From NCBI GenBank assembly GCA_964538455.1, contig CAZIDZ010000004.1, forward strand, positions 62,001 to 126,000: a DNA stretch of 64,000 bases, read 5' to 3'. Numbering within the stretch: position 1 is the stretch's first letter; each line of letters starts with the position of its first letter. Positions 52,015-60,185 of this stretch are shown here, one piece after another. The stretch comes from JAZDLX01 sp964538455 (GTDB lineage: Bacteria; Electryoneota; Electryoneia; Electryoneales; Electryoneaceae). The notes under the pieces are model-generated. The model saw only the letters and a program-made list of their open reading frames with translations, was not told the DNA's origin and searched no databases. The translations under genes and the position numbers were made by a program.

Positions 52015-53085
52015 TCACCCATCTTGCTGCCCGTTCGTCGTCATCGACGCGGGCGACCGGCGGTGAGTGCGATAGTGATGGATGATTTCGGAGATGATGC
52101 TCACCGCGATTTCGGGAACGGTTTCCGCCTGCAGGTCCAGGCCCACCGGCACATGAACGCGTTCGATCTCCGCCGCCGAGTGCCCCTCGTCCTGCAGCGT
52201 CTTTCGCAGAAGGCTCCATTTCCGCCTGCTGCTCATCAGGCCGAGGTACGAGAGATCCTCGTTCAGCAACCAGCGCAGCATTTGGAGATCGTGTTTGTGG
52301 CCGCGGGTAGTGATGACGACATAATCGTCCCGGGCTGGCTTGATCCGTTGGCTTAGCTCATCGTAGTCGCCGGTGCCGAGGACAACCGCGTGGGGAAACC
52401 GCTCACGGCTGGCGAACTCCGCGCGGTCATCATAGACGCAGACATCCAGCTCGATGAAATGGGCGACTTCGGCGAGCGCGTGCCCGACGTGGCCCGCACC
52501 CAGGATGTGCAGCCGCGGAGCAGGTTTCAGGTATTCCGCGAGAAATGAAGCGTCGCCGCTCTCGGCGGCAAAGCTGCTCTCCTCCGCCCTCGCCCGCTCG
52601 ATCAATCCCTTCGCCTTTTCCGGCAATGGCGGCAGAGCGCTCGACCCCTCGAGCACAACCCTCTCGACGGTGACCGGATTTCGCTGCATCTGCGTCAACA
52701 GCGTGATCGCCTGCCCCCGCGCCACAGCGTCGGACACCGTCTTCCAAAACGAAATTTGCCCGTGGGATACGCGCTCGATCAGAATCCGTGTCCACCCTCC
52801 GCATATCCCGTCCTCGCCTTCCACGTCCTCGGAACTCATGTCGAAATCCGCGAGCACCGGCTGCCCGTTCCCAAACGATTCCAACGCATGTTGGATGACG
52901 GCGTTCTCCATTGCCCCGCCGCCGACCGTACCCACCGTCTTCCCGTCACCCATCACGAGCATCGACGGATAGTCCTTGCGCGGAACCGAGCCCTTCCAGG
53001 CCACTTGCGAACAGAGCACGGCTGGAACCGCCTCATCCCACCCGGTCAGCAGTTTCAGGAATTGTTTATCCATTGCGGGCCCCAT
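52015..53085 (-). CDS. xdhC: XdhC/CoxI-family molybdenum hydroxylase maturation protein
   Basis: A 356-residue protein of the XdhC/CoxI family, which binds molybdenum cofactor and helps insert it, in sulfurated form, into xanthine dehydrogenase-type enzymes. The N-terminal XdhC_CoxI part has PAVLCSQVAWKGSVPRKDYPSMLV and TVGGGAMENAV (usually GSVSGGCVE). The C-terminal Rossmann part has LHILGAGHVGHALAEVA, VYDDRAEFASRERFP, DDYVVITTRGHKHDLQMLRWLL, YLGLMSSRRK and PVGLDLQAETVPEIAVSIISEI. ATG at 53085 overlaps the yqeB-like gene by 20 bases; an ATG at 53073 is equally possible. It is last in the hydroxylase cluster. Confidence 0.92.
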   Translation of the reverse strand: MGPAMDKQFLKLLTGWDEAVPAVLCSQVAWKGSVPRKDYPSMLVMGDGKTVGTVGGGAMENAVIQHALESFGNGQPVLADFDMSSEDVEGEDGICGGWTRILIERVSHGQISFWKTVSDAVARGQAITLLTQMQRNPVTVERVVLEGSSALPPLPEKAKGLIERARAEESSFAAESGDASFLAEYLKPAPRLHILGAGHVGHALAEVAHFIELDVCVYDDRAEFASRERFPHAVVLGTGDYDELSQRIKPARDDYVVITTRGHKHDLQMLRWLLNEDLSYLGLMSSRRKWSLLRKTLQDEGHSAAEIERVHVPVGLDLQAETVPEIAVSIISEIIHHYRTHRRSPASMTTNGQQDG

Positions 53086-53863
53086 GTATCAGAATCGCCT
53101 CCAGCACGGCCCGTCCCACCGACCGGGCCTTGTCCGAAATCGACCGATAATCGACTCCAGCGCCGCGGGGATCGACGTCGGCGATCTTGGTCCTCTCCGG
53201 CACGATGATCCGTGGGGAGATCAGGCCACGGACAATCCCGCGGAAGGGAGCCACGATCTCCCGTCCCCCGACTTCGCCGAGTCTCTGTCCCTCCTCGACA
53301 AGATCGCCAAAATCGACTTCCCAGGAAACCTCTCCTCCCGCGGGAGAATAGACCACGCGCCGGGCCCCCTCGCCGCCGATGTTGGCGGGCACGCCGGTAT
53401 CCGCCCGCGGCGAACCCTGCCAAAAAATCCTTCCCAGGTTGTGCCCGCGCATCGTCTCGATCACACAACTGCAGCTCTTCCCCGCGGAAAAGCCGGGTCC
53501 CAGCCCCACGGTGAACGATGCGAAGGCGGCAAGTTCGGGGTCGTCCTTTTTTCTCATCCGCGCGTCTACCACAACCTCCGGCGACAGCGGAAGGATACCG
53601 GCCGGATCGTCCAAAACCAGCGGCACCCTGCCGGTGCCCAACAGATTCACCACGTTTTCCGGTTCGCAGAGCACGCATTCCACATCCTCGACAACCGCTG
53701 CTCCGTCAAAGACTGCATCGCTGAAAGCGACCGTGCGCCGGATTGCCAGAGGGGACGGCAGTTCGCTCAGCCAGACATGAAAACCGGCTCGGTGAAGGCT
53801 CACCACGGCGGCGCTGGCGAGCTCCCCTGCCCCGCGAACCCAGACGCGGGGAGGCTTATTCAC
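53066..53863 (-). CDS. yqeB: Selenium-dependent molybdenum hydroxylase accessory protein (YqeB/EF2563 family)
   Basis: A 265-residue protein of the EF2563/YqeB family, which in comparative genomics tracks with selenium-dependent molybdenum hydroxylases. Visible features: a dinucleotide-type start VWVRGAGELASAAVVSLHRAGFHVWLSELPSPLAIRRTVAFSDAVFDG; VVDARMRK; GLGPGFSAGKSCSCVIETMRGHNLGRIFWQG (very typical); and YSPAGGEVSWEVDFGDLVEEGQRLGEVGG leading into APFRGIVRGLI. The biochemical role is not established. GTG start at 53863 overlaps mocA by 8 bases and matches family length; the open frame to 54070 lies within mocA. Confidence 0.9.
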   Translation of the reverse strand: MNKPPRVWVRGAGELASAAVVSLHRAGFHVWLSELPSPLAIRRTVAFSDAVFDGAAVVEDVECVLCEPENVVNLLGTGRVPLVLDDPAGILPLSPEVVVDARMRKKDDPELAAFASFTVGLGPGFSAGKSCSCVIETMRGHNLGRIFWQGSPRADTGVPANIGGEGARRVVYSPAGGEVSWEVDFGDLVEEGQRLGEVGGREIVAPFRGIVRGLISPRIIVPERTKIADVDPRGAGVDYRSISDKARSVGRAVLEAILIHGARNG

Positions 53864-54458
53864 GGTGCCGTTCAAGGTATCTGTCCATGTCGAGAATTGC
53901 CCCTTCATCGTCCACTGCCAGCGTTCTGACCTCATCGAGATGCTGCCCGCGCACCTCCCGCCCACCCGTCTCTCCCTCGGCTTGCAGCAATTCTTCGTAG
54001 AGGGACGAGTGGAAAAAGATCGGGTGTCCAGCTTGATCCTGATAGACCGGAGCGAGAATTTTCGGAGCATCCCGGTCGAGCACGGCCAGCAGCTTCATCA
54101 CCGTCTCCCTTCGCAGAAACGGCTTGTCTCCAAGGCTGAAACCGTAATAGCCGTAGCCGTTTCCCGCCGCGCGGAGTCCCGAATTTATCGAGGAGGCCAT
54201 CCCGGTCCTGTAGTCGGCGTTGGTCACGAAGCGTACGTGCGCAAATCCCGCCTGCTCGATCGCCGCTCGAACCTCCGCCCCCTGATGTCCGACGACTACA
54301 AACAAATCCATTCCGGTCGCCGGGAAGGCAGAGAGTGATTTCACGATGACCGGCTTTCCTTCCAAGTCGTACAGCAGCTTGTTCGCAGGAAAGCGCGTGG
54401 ATAGCCCCGCCGCGGGCACGATCAACGCGATCCGGCTCACACCTCCAATCTCTCGCAT
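53856..54458 (-). CDS. mocA: MobA-like nucleotidyltransferase (molybdenum cofactor cytidylyltransferase type)
   Basis: A 200-residue nucleotidyltransferase of the MocA type, which attaches CMP to molybdopterin to give the cytosine dinucleotide cofactor used by xanthine dehydrogenase-family enzymes. Motifs are the nucleotide-binding ALIVPAAGLSTRFPANKLLYDLEGKPVI (MocA: LAAGxSxRxGxxK), GLRAAGNGYGYYGFSLGDKPFL (metal-binding DxP variant) and YQDQAGHPIFF (usually GHPxxF). MobA for the guanine dinucleotide is an alternative, but the neighbours favour MocA. ATG at 54458 has GGAG 8 bases upstream and overlaps yqeC by 22 bases. Confidence 0.88.
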   Translation of the reverse strand: MREIGGVSRIALIVPAAGLSTRFPANKLLYDLEGKPVIVKSLSAFPATGMDLFVVVGHQGAEVRAAIEQAGFAHVRFVTNADYRTGMASSINSGLRAAGNGYGYYGFSLGDKPFLRRETVMKLLAVLDRDAPKILAPVYQDQAGHPIFFHSSLYEELLQAEGETGGREVRGQHLDEVRTLAVDDEGAILDMDRYLERHRE

Positions 54459-55180
54459 CTGCCTTTCTCCACGCTGCCGACAAAAACCGGTCCGATTCCC
54501 CGCGCCAGGATCGCTTCCGAAAGCCGCGCCGCCTGTTCCGGATAGCTGTCTGCCTTGTTGACCAGGTAGGCGGGCTGCAGACCTTCCGGCGCTTTCGAGA
54601 GGTACCCTCGCCGGGTGGTGACGACCTCCGCGATGAACTCCGCGTCGAGCGGGACTTCCGGATCGACCCCCCACCATTCCGCGAAATGTTCCGGCCTGTG
54701 GATTCTGCCGCCTGAAAGGGTCTGGTCCACCGCGTCGGCCCCGACGAGGATGATCAGATGGGTGGCGTAGGGCGGCACGGCGGGATCACGGTCGTTGTGA
54801 ACCTTGAGTGGAAGGTTGCGCGCCCCGTCGCACTCGAAAACACAGATATCCGCCTGGGCGGCGAGTTCCGCCAAGACTTCTTCGTTCACACCCTCAAGTT
54901 TGCGCGCGTCGAACGCTCGACTCATGACAGTCACGGGATTCTGTTGAGCGAAATACGGAATCAATCCCTCTTCACCGAGATCGGGCAAAAGCTGGGTTTT
55001 CGAACCGTGATCGCGGGAGGACAGCGTCAGCGAGGACAGCAGGACCCGGTCAAAGACCTGCGCGTACTCCCTCCCCAGCCGGCGGAGCAGGCTCGTTTTC
55101 CCGCCGCCGCCGAGCAAGGCGATCCTCGCGCCCTTCGCCTCGAGGGCCTGCCCGCTGATCATCTTAAAAAAATGAGTCAT
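54437..55180 (-). CDS. yqeC: Selenium-dependent hydroxylase accessory protein YqeC
   Basis: A 247-residue protein with a P-loop, IALLGGGGKTSLLRRLG, of the YqeC family (selenium cofactor biosynthesis protein YqeC in annotation). Further motifs are VLLSSLTLSS (family: TTTTHM), VFECDGARNLPLKV (family: EADGSRxLPLK), PYATHLIILVGADAVDQTL and YLVNKADSYPEQAARLSEAIL. With yqeB it is a recognised marker for a hydroxylase carrying labile selenium. ATG at 55180 is 5 bases from the molybdenum-subunit stop; the longer frame to 55258 is not needed. No selD lies in this window. Confidence 0.9.
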   Translation of the reverse strand: MTHFFKMISGQALEAKGARIALLGGGGKTSLLRRLGREYAQVFDRVLLSSLTLSSRDHGSKTQLLPDLGEEGLIPYFAQQNPVTVMSRAFDARKLEGVNEEVLAELAAQADICVFECDGARNLPLKVHNDRDPAVPPYATHLIILVGADAVDQTLSGGRIHRPEHFAEWWGVDPEVPLDAEFIAEVVTTRRGYLSKAPEGLQPAYLVNKADSYPEQAARLSEAILARGIGPVFVGSVEKGRCERLEV

Positions 55181-55185
55181 CCGTC

Positions 55186-57492
55186 CTACTTCCGGCTGGA
55201 GAGTTGGCGCAGGATCTCTTCCGGGGAAATGGGCGTCTCGTGAAGGCGAACGCCGCACGCATTGAAGATCGCATTGACCACGGCCGGAGCGGGAGCGTTG
55301 ATCGGGATCTCGCCGATCGCCTTTGCACCGAATGGTCCAGAGGGCTCATTGGAATCGACGAACTTCGCCACGAGTTCCGGCATGTCCGGCGCGGCGTAGA
55401 TGTGATAGCTGCTGAAATCGAGGTTGAGCGGAGCCCCCTTCTCGTCGACCGCCATGTGCTCGCTGAGCGCCATGCCCAGGGACTGGGGAACCGCGCCCTC
55501 CGCCTGACCTTCCGCCATCGGAGGGTTGACCACCTGGCCCGCCTCCGTCACCGTGACGATCTTGTTCACTCGGACCAGACCCGTTTCCGTGTCCACGGTC
55601 ACATCCGCGAACGTGGCGTTGAAGGGCACGGGAGAATCGTAGCTCATGTGGGAGGCGCTGCCCATGATCTGCATCTGGTTGTCCGTGTACAGCGATTTCG
55701 TGCAGATCTCCTCGTAGGTGATGCTGCTGCCGTCCTTCGCAACGACCTTGCCTTCTCGCAGCTCAGCCTCCTCGACACCGAGCAGGAGTTTTCCCTGTCC
55801 GAGGATCTGGCGTTTCACCTCCTCGGCGGCTTTCTTCACCGCGCCCCCGGAGATGTACGTCGTGCTCGAAGCGTAGGCGCCGGTGTCGAATGGAGTGAAA
55901 TCGGTGTCCGAGGAATAGACGATGAATTTATCCACCGGCACATCCAGCACCTCCGCCGCGATCTGCGCCAGCGCCGTGTCCGATCCGGTGCCGAGGTCCG
56001 TCGCCCCGGCGTGCAGGTTGAAGCTCCCGTCCTCGTTCATCTTGATGAAAACCGAGCCCATGTCCACGCCCGCGATCCCGGACCCCTGCGCCGTCACCGC
56101 CAACCCCACTCCCCGCTTGAACACCCCCTCCTTTTCTCCCGTCCGCAGACGGTCCCAGTCGATCTCGCGCTTGCCGATCTCAAGGCACTCATCCAACCCC
56201 TCCGAGGCGAGCACAACCGGAAAACCCTCGCGCCCTTCGCCGAGCACCTTCGCGATCGGGACTTCATCTCCGATGTGACAGTGATTTTTCCGCCGCATTT
56301 CGATCGGATCGATCCCGAGTTTTTCGGCGATCTCATCAACGAGAATTTCCAGGCCGAAGAACCCCTGCGGCGAGCCGTACCCGCGATAGGCCCCCGCGAC
56401 GAAGAGATTGGTGTACACCGCGTCGCCCTCAACGCGCACATTCGGACAACGGTACAGGGTCAATGATTTCTGGGCCGTCACCGACATCACGGTGAGGGCG
56501 TGTGCTCCGTATGCGCCGGTGTTCTCGAGGATGTTCATGTCGATGGCGTTGAAGGTGCCGTCCTCGTTTACGCCAATCCTGAAATGATTTGTCTGCGGGT
56601 GCCGGCTGCGGGCGGCATAAAACTCCTCCTCCCGCGTCATCTGCAGGCGTGCCGGCCGGCCGGTTCTCAGCGTCACCGCAGCGCACAGTTCCTCGCCCAG
56701 AATCTCCTGTTTCGCGCCGAACGCTCCGCCGATCCGCGGCTTGATCACCCGGATCCGGCTGACCGGAAGGTCCAGCACCTCGGCGACGATGCGGCGCACG
56801 TGAAAAGGAACCTGCGTGGCGGTGCGAATCACGATCCGGTCCCGCTCATCCATCCAGCTCAGCGTGATGTGCGGTTCGATGTGAACCTGCTGCACGTACG
56901 GCGTGGAATAGGTCCCCTCGAACAGGTGCGCACTCTCCTTCAGTCCCTTCTCGACGTCGCCGATTGCTGCTTCTACGTGTGCGGCGATGTTCCGCCCCGG
57001 ATCGTGAATCCCGGAAGCATCGTTGTCCGCGTGCAGCAGGGGTTTGAATGTCGTCGCCTTGGAAGGATCGAAATTCGCCGGGAGTATCTCGTAGTCCACC
57101 TCGATCGCTTCGAGCGCGCGGTCAGCGACTTCCGGCGTTTCTGCGGCGACGAGTGCCACCCTGTCGCCCACGTGACGCACATGCTGCTCCAGGATGTGCA
57201 CGTCGCGGGGGGAGGGTTCCGGGTACCCCTGCCCCGCGCTGGTGTAGCTGTGCGGCTTGAAATCCTCGTGGGTGAGAACGGCCGCAACACCCTCCATCTT
57301 CCTCGCACGGGTGGCGTCGATCTTCTTGACGAGTGCGTGCGCGTGCGGGCTGCGCAGCACCTTCAGGTGCAGCATCCCCGTCATCGACATGTCATCGGTG
57401 AACACTGGACGGCCCCTGACCAACTCCCGGCCGTCCACACGCACTGTCGGTTTTCCCACGTATTTCACTTTACTCTCCGCTTCCCCGCGCAA
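55186..57492 (-). CDS. xdhD: Xanthine dehydrogenase-family molybdenum-binding subunit
   Basis: A 768-residue catalytic subunit of a molybdenum hydroxylase. It has the small N-terminal domain (VGKPTVRVDGRELVRGRPVFTDDM) and the two molybdopterin-binding halves: RIGGAFGAKQE, VAGAYRGYGSPQGFFGLE (substrate/Mo channel Arg), AQGSGIAGVDMGSVFIK, ATDLGTGSDT and PFGAKAIGEIPINAPAPA, where the Glu of GEIP is the catalytic base in xanthine dehydrogenase. It is separate from its iron-sulfur subunit, whereas E. coli XdhD carries both. With the FeS and FAD genes just upstream it forms a three-subunit enzyme. Purine substrate is inferred from context. Confidence 0.93.
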   Translation of the reverse strand: MRGEAESKVKYVGKPTVRVDGRELVRGRPVFTDDMSMTGMLHLKVLRSPHAHALVKKIDATRARKMEGVAAVLTHEDFKPHSYTSAGQGYPEPSPRDVHILEQHVRHVGDRVALVAAETPEVADRALEAIEVDYEILPANFDPSKATTFKPLLHADNDASGIHDPGRNIAAHVEAAIGDVEKGLKESAHLFEGTYSTPYVQQVHIEPHITLSWMDERDRIVIRTATQVPFHVRRIVAEVLDLPVSRIRVIKPRIGGAFGAKQEILGEELCAAVTLRTGRPARLQMTREEEFYAARSRHPQTNHFRIGVNEDGTFNAIDMNILENTGAYGAHALTVMSVTAQKSLTLYRCPNVRVEGDAVYTNLFVAGAYRGYGSPQGFFGLEILVDEIAEKLGIDPIEMRRKNHCHIGDEVPIAKVLGEGREGFPVVLASEGLDECLEIGKREIDWDRLRTGEKEGVFKRGVGLAVTAQGSGIAGVDMGSVFIKMNEDGSFNLHAGATDLGTGSDTALAQIAAEVLDVPVDKFIVYSSDTDFTPFDTGAYASSTTYISGGAVKKAAEEVKRQILGQGKLLLGVEEAELREGKVVAKDGSSITYEEICTKSLYTDNQMQIMGSASHMSYDSPVPFNATFADVTVDTETGLVRVNKIVTVTEAGQVVNPPMAEGQAEGAVPQSLGMALSEHMAVDEKGAPLNLDFSSYHIYAAPDMPELVAKFVDSNEPSGPFGAKAIGEIPINAPAPAVVNAIFNACGVRLHETPISPEEILRQLSSRK

Positions 57493-57529
57493 CCGATGCC
57501 GCGTTTTCGCAGCCCGGAACGGGGCGGCT

Positions 57530-57988
57530 TCAGGTCGTCTTCCGCAACACTCGCTGCGCAGCCGCGACCGGTTTCACGTAGCCGGTGCAGCGGCACAGGT
57601 TCCCTGCGAGCGCGTCACGAATCTGTGTTTCATCCGGCTTCGAAGTGCGGCGCGACAACGCCTCCAGGGAAATGAGCATCCCCGGTGTGCAGTAGCCGCA
57701 CTGCACGGCGCCTTCCTCGAGAAACGCTTCCTGCAGCGCCGGTACTTTTCCTTTCCCCTCAAGCCCCTCGAGCGTTTCGATTGTGCACCCTTCGAGCGCC
57801 GCTACGAGTAGTAGGCAGGAATTCATCGCCAGGTCGTCCACAAGCACGGCGCAGGCGCCGCACTCCCCGTGGTCGCACCCGCGTTTGACGCTGTAGAGGC
57901 CGCGTTCACGCAGAAACTCCAGCAGCGTCATCCCCGGATGGACATCCGCGTTGATTGGCTGACCGTTGAGTTCGAAGCTGACCTTCAC
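57530..57988 (-). CDS. Xanthine dehydrogenase-family [2Fe-2S] subunit
   Basis: A 152-residue electron-transfer subunit with two [2Fe-2S] clusters. Plant-type cluster cysteines are in RGCDHGECGACAVLVDDLAMNSC. The C-terminal cluster is bound by CGYCTPGM and NLCRCTGY. It passes electrons from the molybdenum subunit to the FAD subunit. GTG start (57988) overlaps the FAD-subunit stop as GTGA; 37 bases separate it from the molybdenum subunit. Confidence 0.96.
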   Translation of the reverse strand: MKVSFELNGQPINADVHPGMTLLEFLRERGLYSVKRGCDHGECGACAVLVDDLAMNSCLLLVAALEGCTIETLEGLEGKGKVPALQEAFLEEGAVQCGYCTPGMLISLEALSRRTSKPDETQIRDALAGNLCRCTGYVKPVAAAQRVLRKTT

Positions 57989-58731
57989 AGCCGTTCTCCC
58001 AACCGTTTCAACAACACTCCGAGCACCTGCTGCTTGTACTCACGGGAACCGTAGTGGTCCGCGGGCAGACGGCCGCCGATCTCGGCAGCCGCCTTTTCGA
58101 TCTCGTCCGCGTGCATCGAATGAGGCAGCACAACCGAAGTCACGCCGTCGACCCTGCCGCCGATCGACGTACAAACCCATCGCTTTTCCTTCACTCCGGC
58201 GGCGATCAGGAACGCCGGGGCCGAATCGAGCAGCGCCAGCCGCTCCAGGGCAACCGCCACCCTCGGCACGACGACAGTGCGAACAATCCCGTCTCCTTGC
58301 CATTTCCGCAACGGCACCGTCTCGACTTTTTCCTTCACAATTTCAAGTTGCGCGTCGAGCGCATAAAGCGCCACGTAGAGCTCCGAGTTGCTCCGCCGCT
58401 GCCCGATTTCTCCACCGAGCGTCCGCTGGTTCCGGATCTGCTTCGAAGGGCAGGAGCGCAGCACCGCGAGCGCCCAATCGCCGCACGGCCCTTCGCTCCG
58501 GTCGATCAGTGTCTGCAGCGTCGCCCCGGCGCCGAGATGCACATGCCTGCCGTCGTCCACCGCATCGGTGTCGAGCAAATCCCGGATCGGGATCAGCGTC
58601 TTCACCTCGCGCGGCCGCTGCGACAGCAGGTAGCTTCCCCCGCCGAGCAGCGCGTGCCCTTCCTTCCGGGAGAGCGCGTACGCCTCCTCCAGCGTTTCCG
58701 GCTTCACGATCTTTTCAATCGACGACCACAC
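57985..58731 (-). CDS. ygfM: FAD-binding subunit of molybdenum hydroxylase (YgfM-like)
   Basis: A 248-residue FAD subunit of the CoxM/XdhB family. The FAD loop appears as ALLGGGSYLLSQ (usually AGGTDL), then IRDL, HLGAGATLQTLID and the second FAD contact QIRNQRTLGGEIGQRRSNSEL (usually IRNxATxGGNI). It ends with the CO-dehydrogenase flavoprotein C-terminal domain. It is shorter and more divergent than standard XdhB (about 290), matching E. coli YgfM in size and in position between ssnA and the molybdenum subunit. 53 bases separate it from the deaminase gene. Confidence 0.88.
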   Translation of the reverse strand: MWSSIEKIVKPETLEEAYALSRKEGHALLGGGSYLLSQRPREVKTLIPIRDLLDTDAVDDGRHVHLGAGATLQTLIDRSEGPCGDWALAVLRSCPSKQIRNQRTLGGEIGQRRSNSELYVALYALDAQLEIVKEKVETVPLRKWQGDGIVRTVVVPRVAVALERLALLDSAPAFLIAAGVKEKRWVCTSIGGRVDGVTSVVLPHSMHADEIEKAAAEIGGRLPADHYGSREYKQQVLGVLLKRLGERL

Positions 58732-58784
58732 GACCGGCCATCTCCTGTTTCGACATCGCCCCTCTAAACCGTTCCGGCACAGCT

Positions 58785-60185
58785 TCAGTCCCGAACGTGT
58801 TCGAGGAAATCGATGCCGCTGTTTTTCCCGGCACGGGTCAGCATTTCGTCGGCGATTCGGTTGTGACGGCGCACAAGTGCGCGCTCGTCAACATCGCTCT
58901 CTCCCCGTCGGATGTGGACTTTGCCCTCGATGATCAGCCAGTCAACCGGCCTCATCCGCACGCCGAACAGCAGCGCGGCGAGAGGGTCCGACATCCCTCC
59001 CGCATATTCTACAGTCTGCACGTCGTAGATCGCCAGGTCCGCACGCTTTCCCACGGAAAGACGGCCGATGTCATCCCGCCCCAACGCCTCCGCCCCGCCG
59101 CGTGTGGCGATCCGCAGTACTTCCCGTGCACCCAGCCAGTTCTCCTCATCGCGCATCCTCGAGAGCAGCATCGCGTTGCGCGCTCCTGCCAACAGATTCC
59201 CGGAGTCGTTGGACGCTGATCCGTCCACCCCGAGCCCCACCGCGACCCCCGCATCGAGTAGCTCGCGCACTCGCGCAATTCCCGACCCGAGACGCATGTT
59301 GGAATCCGGGCAATGGGCGACACCGGCGTGAACCTCGCCCAGGCGGCGAATTTCGTCATCGTTCACATGCACCGCGTGGGCGTGCCAGGAGTTGCTCTCG
59401 ACCCACCCCAGGGAGTCGAGATATTCCACGGGACGCTTTCCATAGGTCTTCAGGCAGAATTTTTCTTCGTCCAGCGTTTCGGCGGTGTGCGTGTGAATCC
59501 GCAGGCCGTTCGCCCGCGCGAACTCCGCCGTGCTCTTCAGTTGTTGCGAGGTGACTGAAAACGGCGAGCAGGGCGCGAGCGACAGCCGCACCATCGATCC
59601 CTCGGATTCATCGTGATACTGTTTCAGCAGCCGCTCCGTGTCCCGCTGGATCTCCTCCTCGCTCTGGACGACATCATCGGGCGGAAGGCCGCCGTTCGAC
59701 TTTCCCAACGTCATCGAACCGCGCGTGGGTTGGAAACGGATTCCTAGCGCTTTCGCCGCGGAAATTTCGGCGTCAATCAGTGTGGCTTCTGCGCGGTGGG
59801 GAAACAGGTAGAGATGATCCGAACTGGTTGTCACCCCGGACTTCATCATCTCGAGAAGCGCCGTGGTCGCGCTGACGCCAACCGCCTCCCCGGTCAGTTC
59901 CCGCCACACCTCGTAGTGGTTCACCAGCCAGTCGAACAGCGGCGAATCCTGCATCCGCGGAATGTTGCGCGTCAGCGACTGATAGAGATGGTGGTGCGTG
60001 TTTACCAGCCCCGGCATCACGACCATTCCGCTCGCGTCGATCACCTCATCTGCCTTGACCTGAAGGGGATCGGCGCCGATGGAGGAAATGACTCCATTTT
60101 CGATCAGGATGTGTCCGCCGGAGAACTCCGTTCCGACGTCGTCCATCGTGGCTACGACAAGAGGATTTTGAATCAGCAGGCTCAT
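58785..60185 (-). CDS. ssnA: Amidohydrolase: 8-oxoguanine deaminase / SsnA-type
   Basis: A 466-residue metal-dependent deaminase of the amidohydrolase superfamily. Metal and catalytic residues are seen in PGLVNTHHHLYQSLTRNI, LAPCSPFSVT, the His/Glu of HTHTAETLDEE, SWHAHAVH, and the Asp of LGVDGSASND. The NTHHHLYQSLTR...LFDWL pattern and LAPCSPFS are those of characterised 8-oxoguanine deaminases (EC 3.5.4.32); E. coli SsnA occupies the same place in its locus. Guanine- or isoguanine-like substrates, giving uric acid or xanthine for the hydroxylase, are likely. ATG overlaps the ygfK stop as ATGA. Confidence 0.88.
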   Translation of the reverse strand: MSLLIQNPLVVATMDDVGTEFSGGHILIENGVISSIGADPLQVKADEVIDASGMVVMPGLVNTHHHLYQSLTRNIPRMQDSPLFDWLVNHYEVWRELTGEAVGVSATTALLEMMKSGVTTSSDHLYLFPHRAEATLIDAEISAAKALGIRFQPTRGSMTLGKSNGGLPPDDVVQSEEEIQRDTERLLKQYHDESEGSMVRLSLAPCSPFSVTSQQLKSTAEFARANGLRIHTHTAETLDEEKFCLKTYGKRPVEYLDSLGWVESNSWHAHAVHVNDDEIRRLGEVHAGVAHCPDSNMRLGSGIARVRELLDAGVAVGLGVDGSASNDSGNLLAGARNAMLLSRMRDEENWLGAREVLRIATRGGAEALGRDDIGRLSVGKRADLAIYDVQTVEYAGGMSDPLAALLFGVRMRPVDWLIIEGKVHIRRGESDVDERALVRRHNRIADEMLTRAGKNSGIDFLEHVRD

